DNA of 64,000 nucleotides. Origin: Bradyrhizobium ontarionense (GTDB taxonomy: Bacteria > Pseudomonadota > Alphaproteobacteria > Rhizobiales > Xanthobacteraceae). The first letter of the stretch is position 1. Each line of letters starts with the position of its first letter. Below the pieces are notes generated by a model. It was not told the origin of the DNA. It did not search any database and worked only from the letters and a program-made list of their open reading frames with translations. The position numbers and the translations under genes are program-made. Positions 63,537-64,000 of the stretch are shown here, one piece after another. Location: contig NZ_CP088156.1 in NCBI RefSeq assembly GCF_021088345.1, positions 6,935,001 to 6,999,000 of the forward strand, given 5' to 3'.

Positions 63537-64000
63537 CTAGAACAGGCTGCCCTGGTCGGCGGGATCGGGCGTGCGCTTCGGAGCCGTCGGCTTCCCCTCG
63601 CGCGCGGCTTTCGGCGCCGCCGGTGCTGCCGCCGGGACAGGGCATCCCGCGCCGGCCGTTGCCGCGACCTTGCCGTCGGCAAATTCGATCGAGAGCGCGG
63701 CGCCCGGACCGATGCTCGCTGCATGATGCAGCGGGTGGCCGGTCTCGTCGCGCACCAGCGCGAAACCACGCGCCAGCACGCTGCGATAGGATAGCGCCGC
63801 CAGCAGCTGGCCGGCATGGTCAGCGCGGGCCGACAGACGCGAGATCGACGTCATCAGTGCACGCCGGGCGCGTTCTGCGAGACGCTCCGCGCGCTCGCGC
63901 TCGCGGCTGATGGCCTGGCGCTTGGCCTGCGCATAGGCGAACCGTGACGCCTTGAAGCGCGCGTCGAGGGCTTCGAAGCGCTCGCGCCGCCGATGCAACA
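63537..64000 (-). CDS. xseA: Exodeoxyribonuclease VII large subunit XseA (C-terminal part, N-terminus beyond window)
   Basis: At least 154 residues are visible; the frame runs off the right edge. The long Arg/Ala-rich coiled coil ([40 protein letters not shown]) and the C-terminal segment [49 protein letters not shown] are typical of XseA. With XseB it degrades single-stranded DNA to oligonucleotides. A Pro/Ala/Lys-rich tail ends PADQGSLF. The N-terminal OB fold and catalytic core are outside the window. Confidence 0.9.
   Translation of the reverse strand, partial: LHRRRERFEALDARFKASRFAYAQAKRQAISRERERAERLAERARRALMTSISRLSARADHAGQLLAALSYRSVLARGFALVRDETGHPLHHAASIGPGAALSIEFADGKVAATAGAGCPVPAAAPAAPKAAREGKPTAPKRTPDPADQGSLF

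Overview
The window is a high-GC alphaproteobacterial chromosome segment, most likely Bradyrhizobium or a close relative. This is an inference from several things: the 41-residue cysteine-free L36, a CycA-type cytochrome c, a CIRCE-controlled groESL operon, DUF2093/DUF4170/DUF6101-type proteins, a BacA/BclA-type ABC protein, and many dispersed palindromic intergenic repeats of the kind that fill Bradyrhizobium genomes. No tRNA, rRNA, CRISPR array or intact insertion sequence was seen.

Layout. 0-9.5 kb: the 3' part of a thiamine-diphosphate decarboxylase, an M20 peptidase, a glutamate/aspartate-type ABC importer (gltI, gltJ, gltK, gltL) whose binding-protein gene is separated from the permeases by a palindromic repeat, a D-amino-acid transaminase and an exported DUF1080 protein. 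9.5-13.7 kb: WrbA quinone reductase and pirin on the minus strand, divergent from a LysR regulator, then a Bug-type binding protein and YbaK. 13.7-20.5 kb: a HAD dehalogenase, amidohydrolase, L36, TPR protein, alpha/beta hydrolase, cytochrome c and glycolate oxidase subunit GlcD.

20.5-31.5 kb is the accessory part. After a block of dispersed repeats, an AT-richer island (about 21.4-27.15 kb) carries two convergent modules. On the plus strand is a three-gene, translationally coupled ABC three-component (ABC-3C) conflict system: a nuclease-like effector, a small middle component and a DUF3732-type ABC ATPase. On the minus strand is a two-gene unit of a PD-(D/E)XK nuclease-like protein and an unrecognised partner. 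Past the island lie a cystathionine gamma-synthase family enzyme, a LysR/SRPBCC divergent pair with a clear operator palindrome, and an ABM monooxygenase. GlcE and GlcF follow at 31.6-34.1 kb, so the glycolate oxidase genes are split by about 11 kb that includes the island.

34-48 kb: a histone H1-like protein, a TorF-type porin, a BclA/YddA-type ABC protein, lactate permease, exported proteins, groESL with CIRCE and promoter, a lipoprotein, CheZ, an L,D-transpeptidase and a DUF2076 protein. 48-64 kb is a dense housekeeping region: a glycosyltransferase/ChbG-HpnK deacetylase pair, hisZ-hisG, rsmE, a tandem pair of four-cysteine exported paralogues, ubiA, pmbA-cysQ, an envelope cluster (DUF4170, DUF374 acyltransferase, waaA, lpxK), DUF2093, a dienelactone-hydrolase-like protein and the 3' part of xseA.

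The best candidates for new biology are the ABC-3C locus with its adjacent nuclease two-gene unit, the repeat-bounded island that holds them, and the tandem four-cysteine exported proteins.
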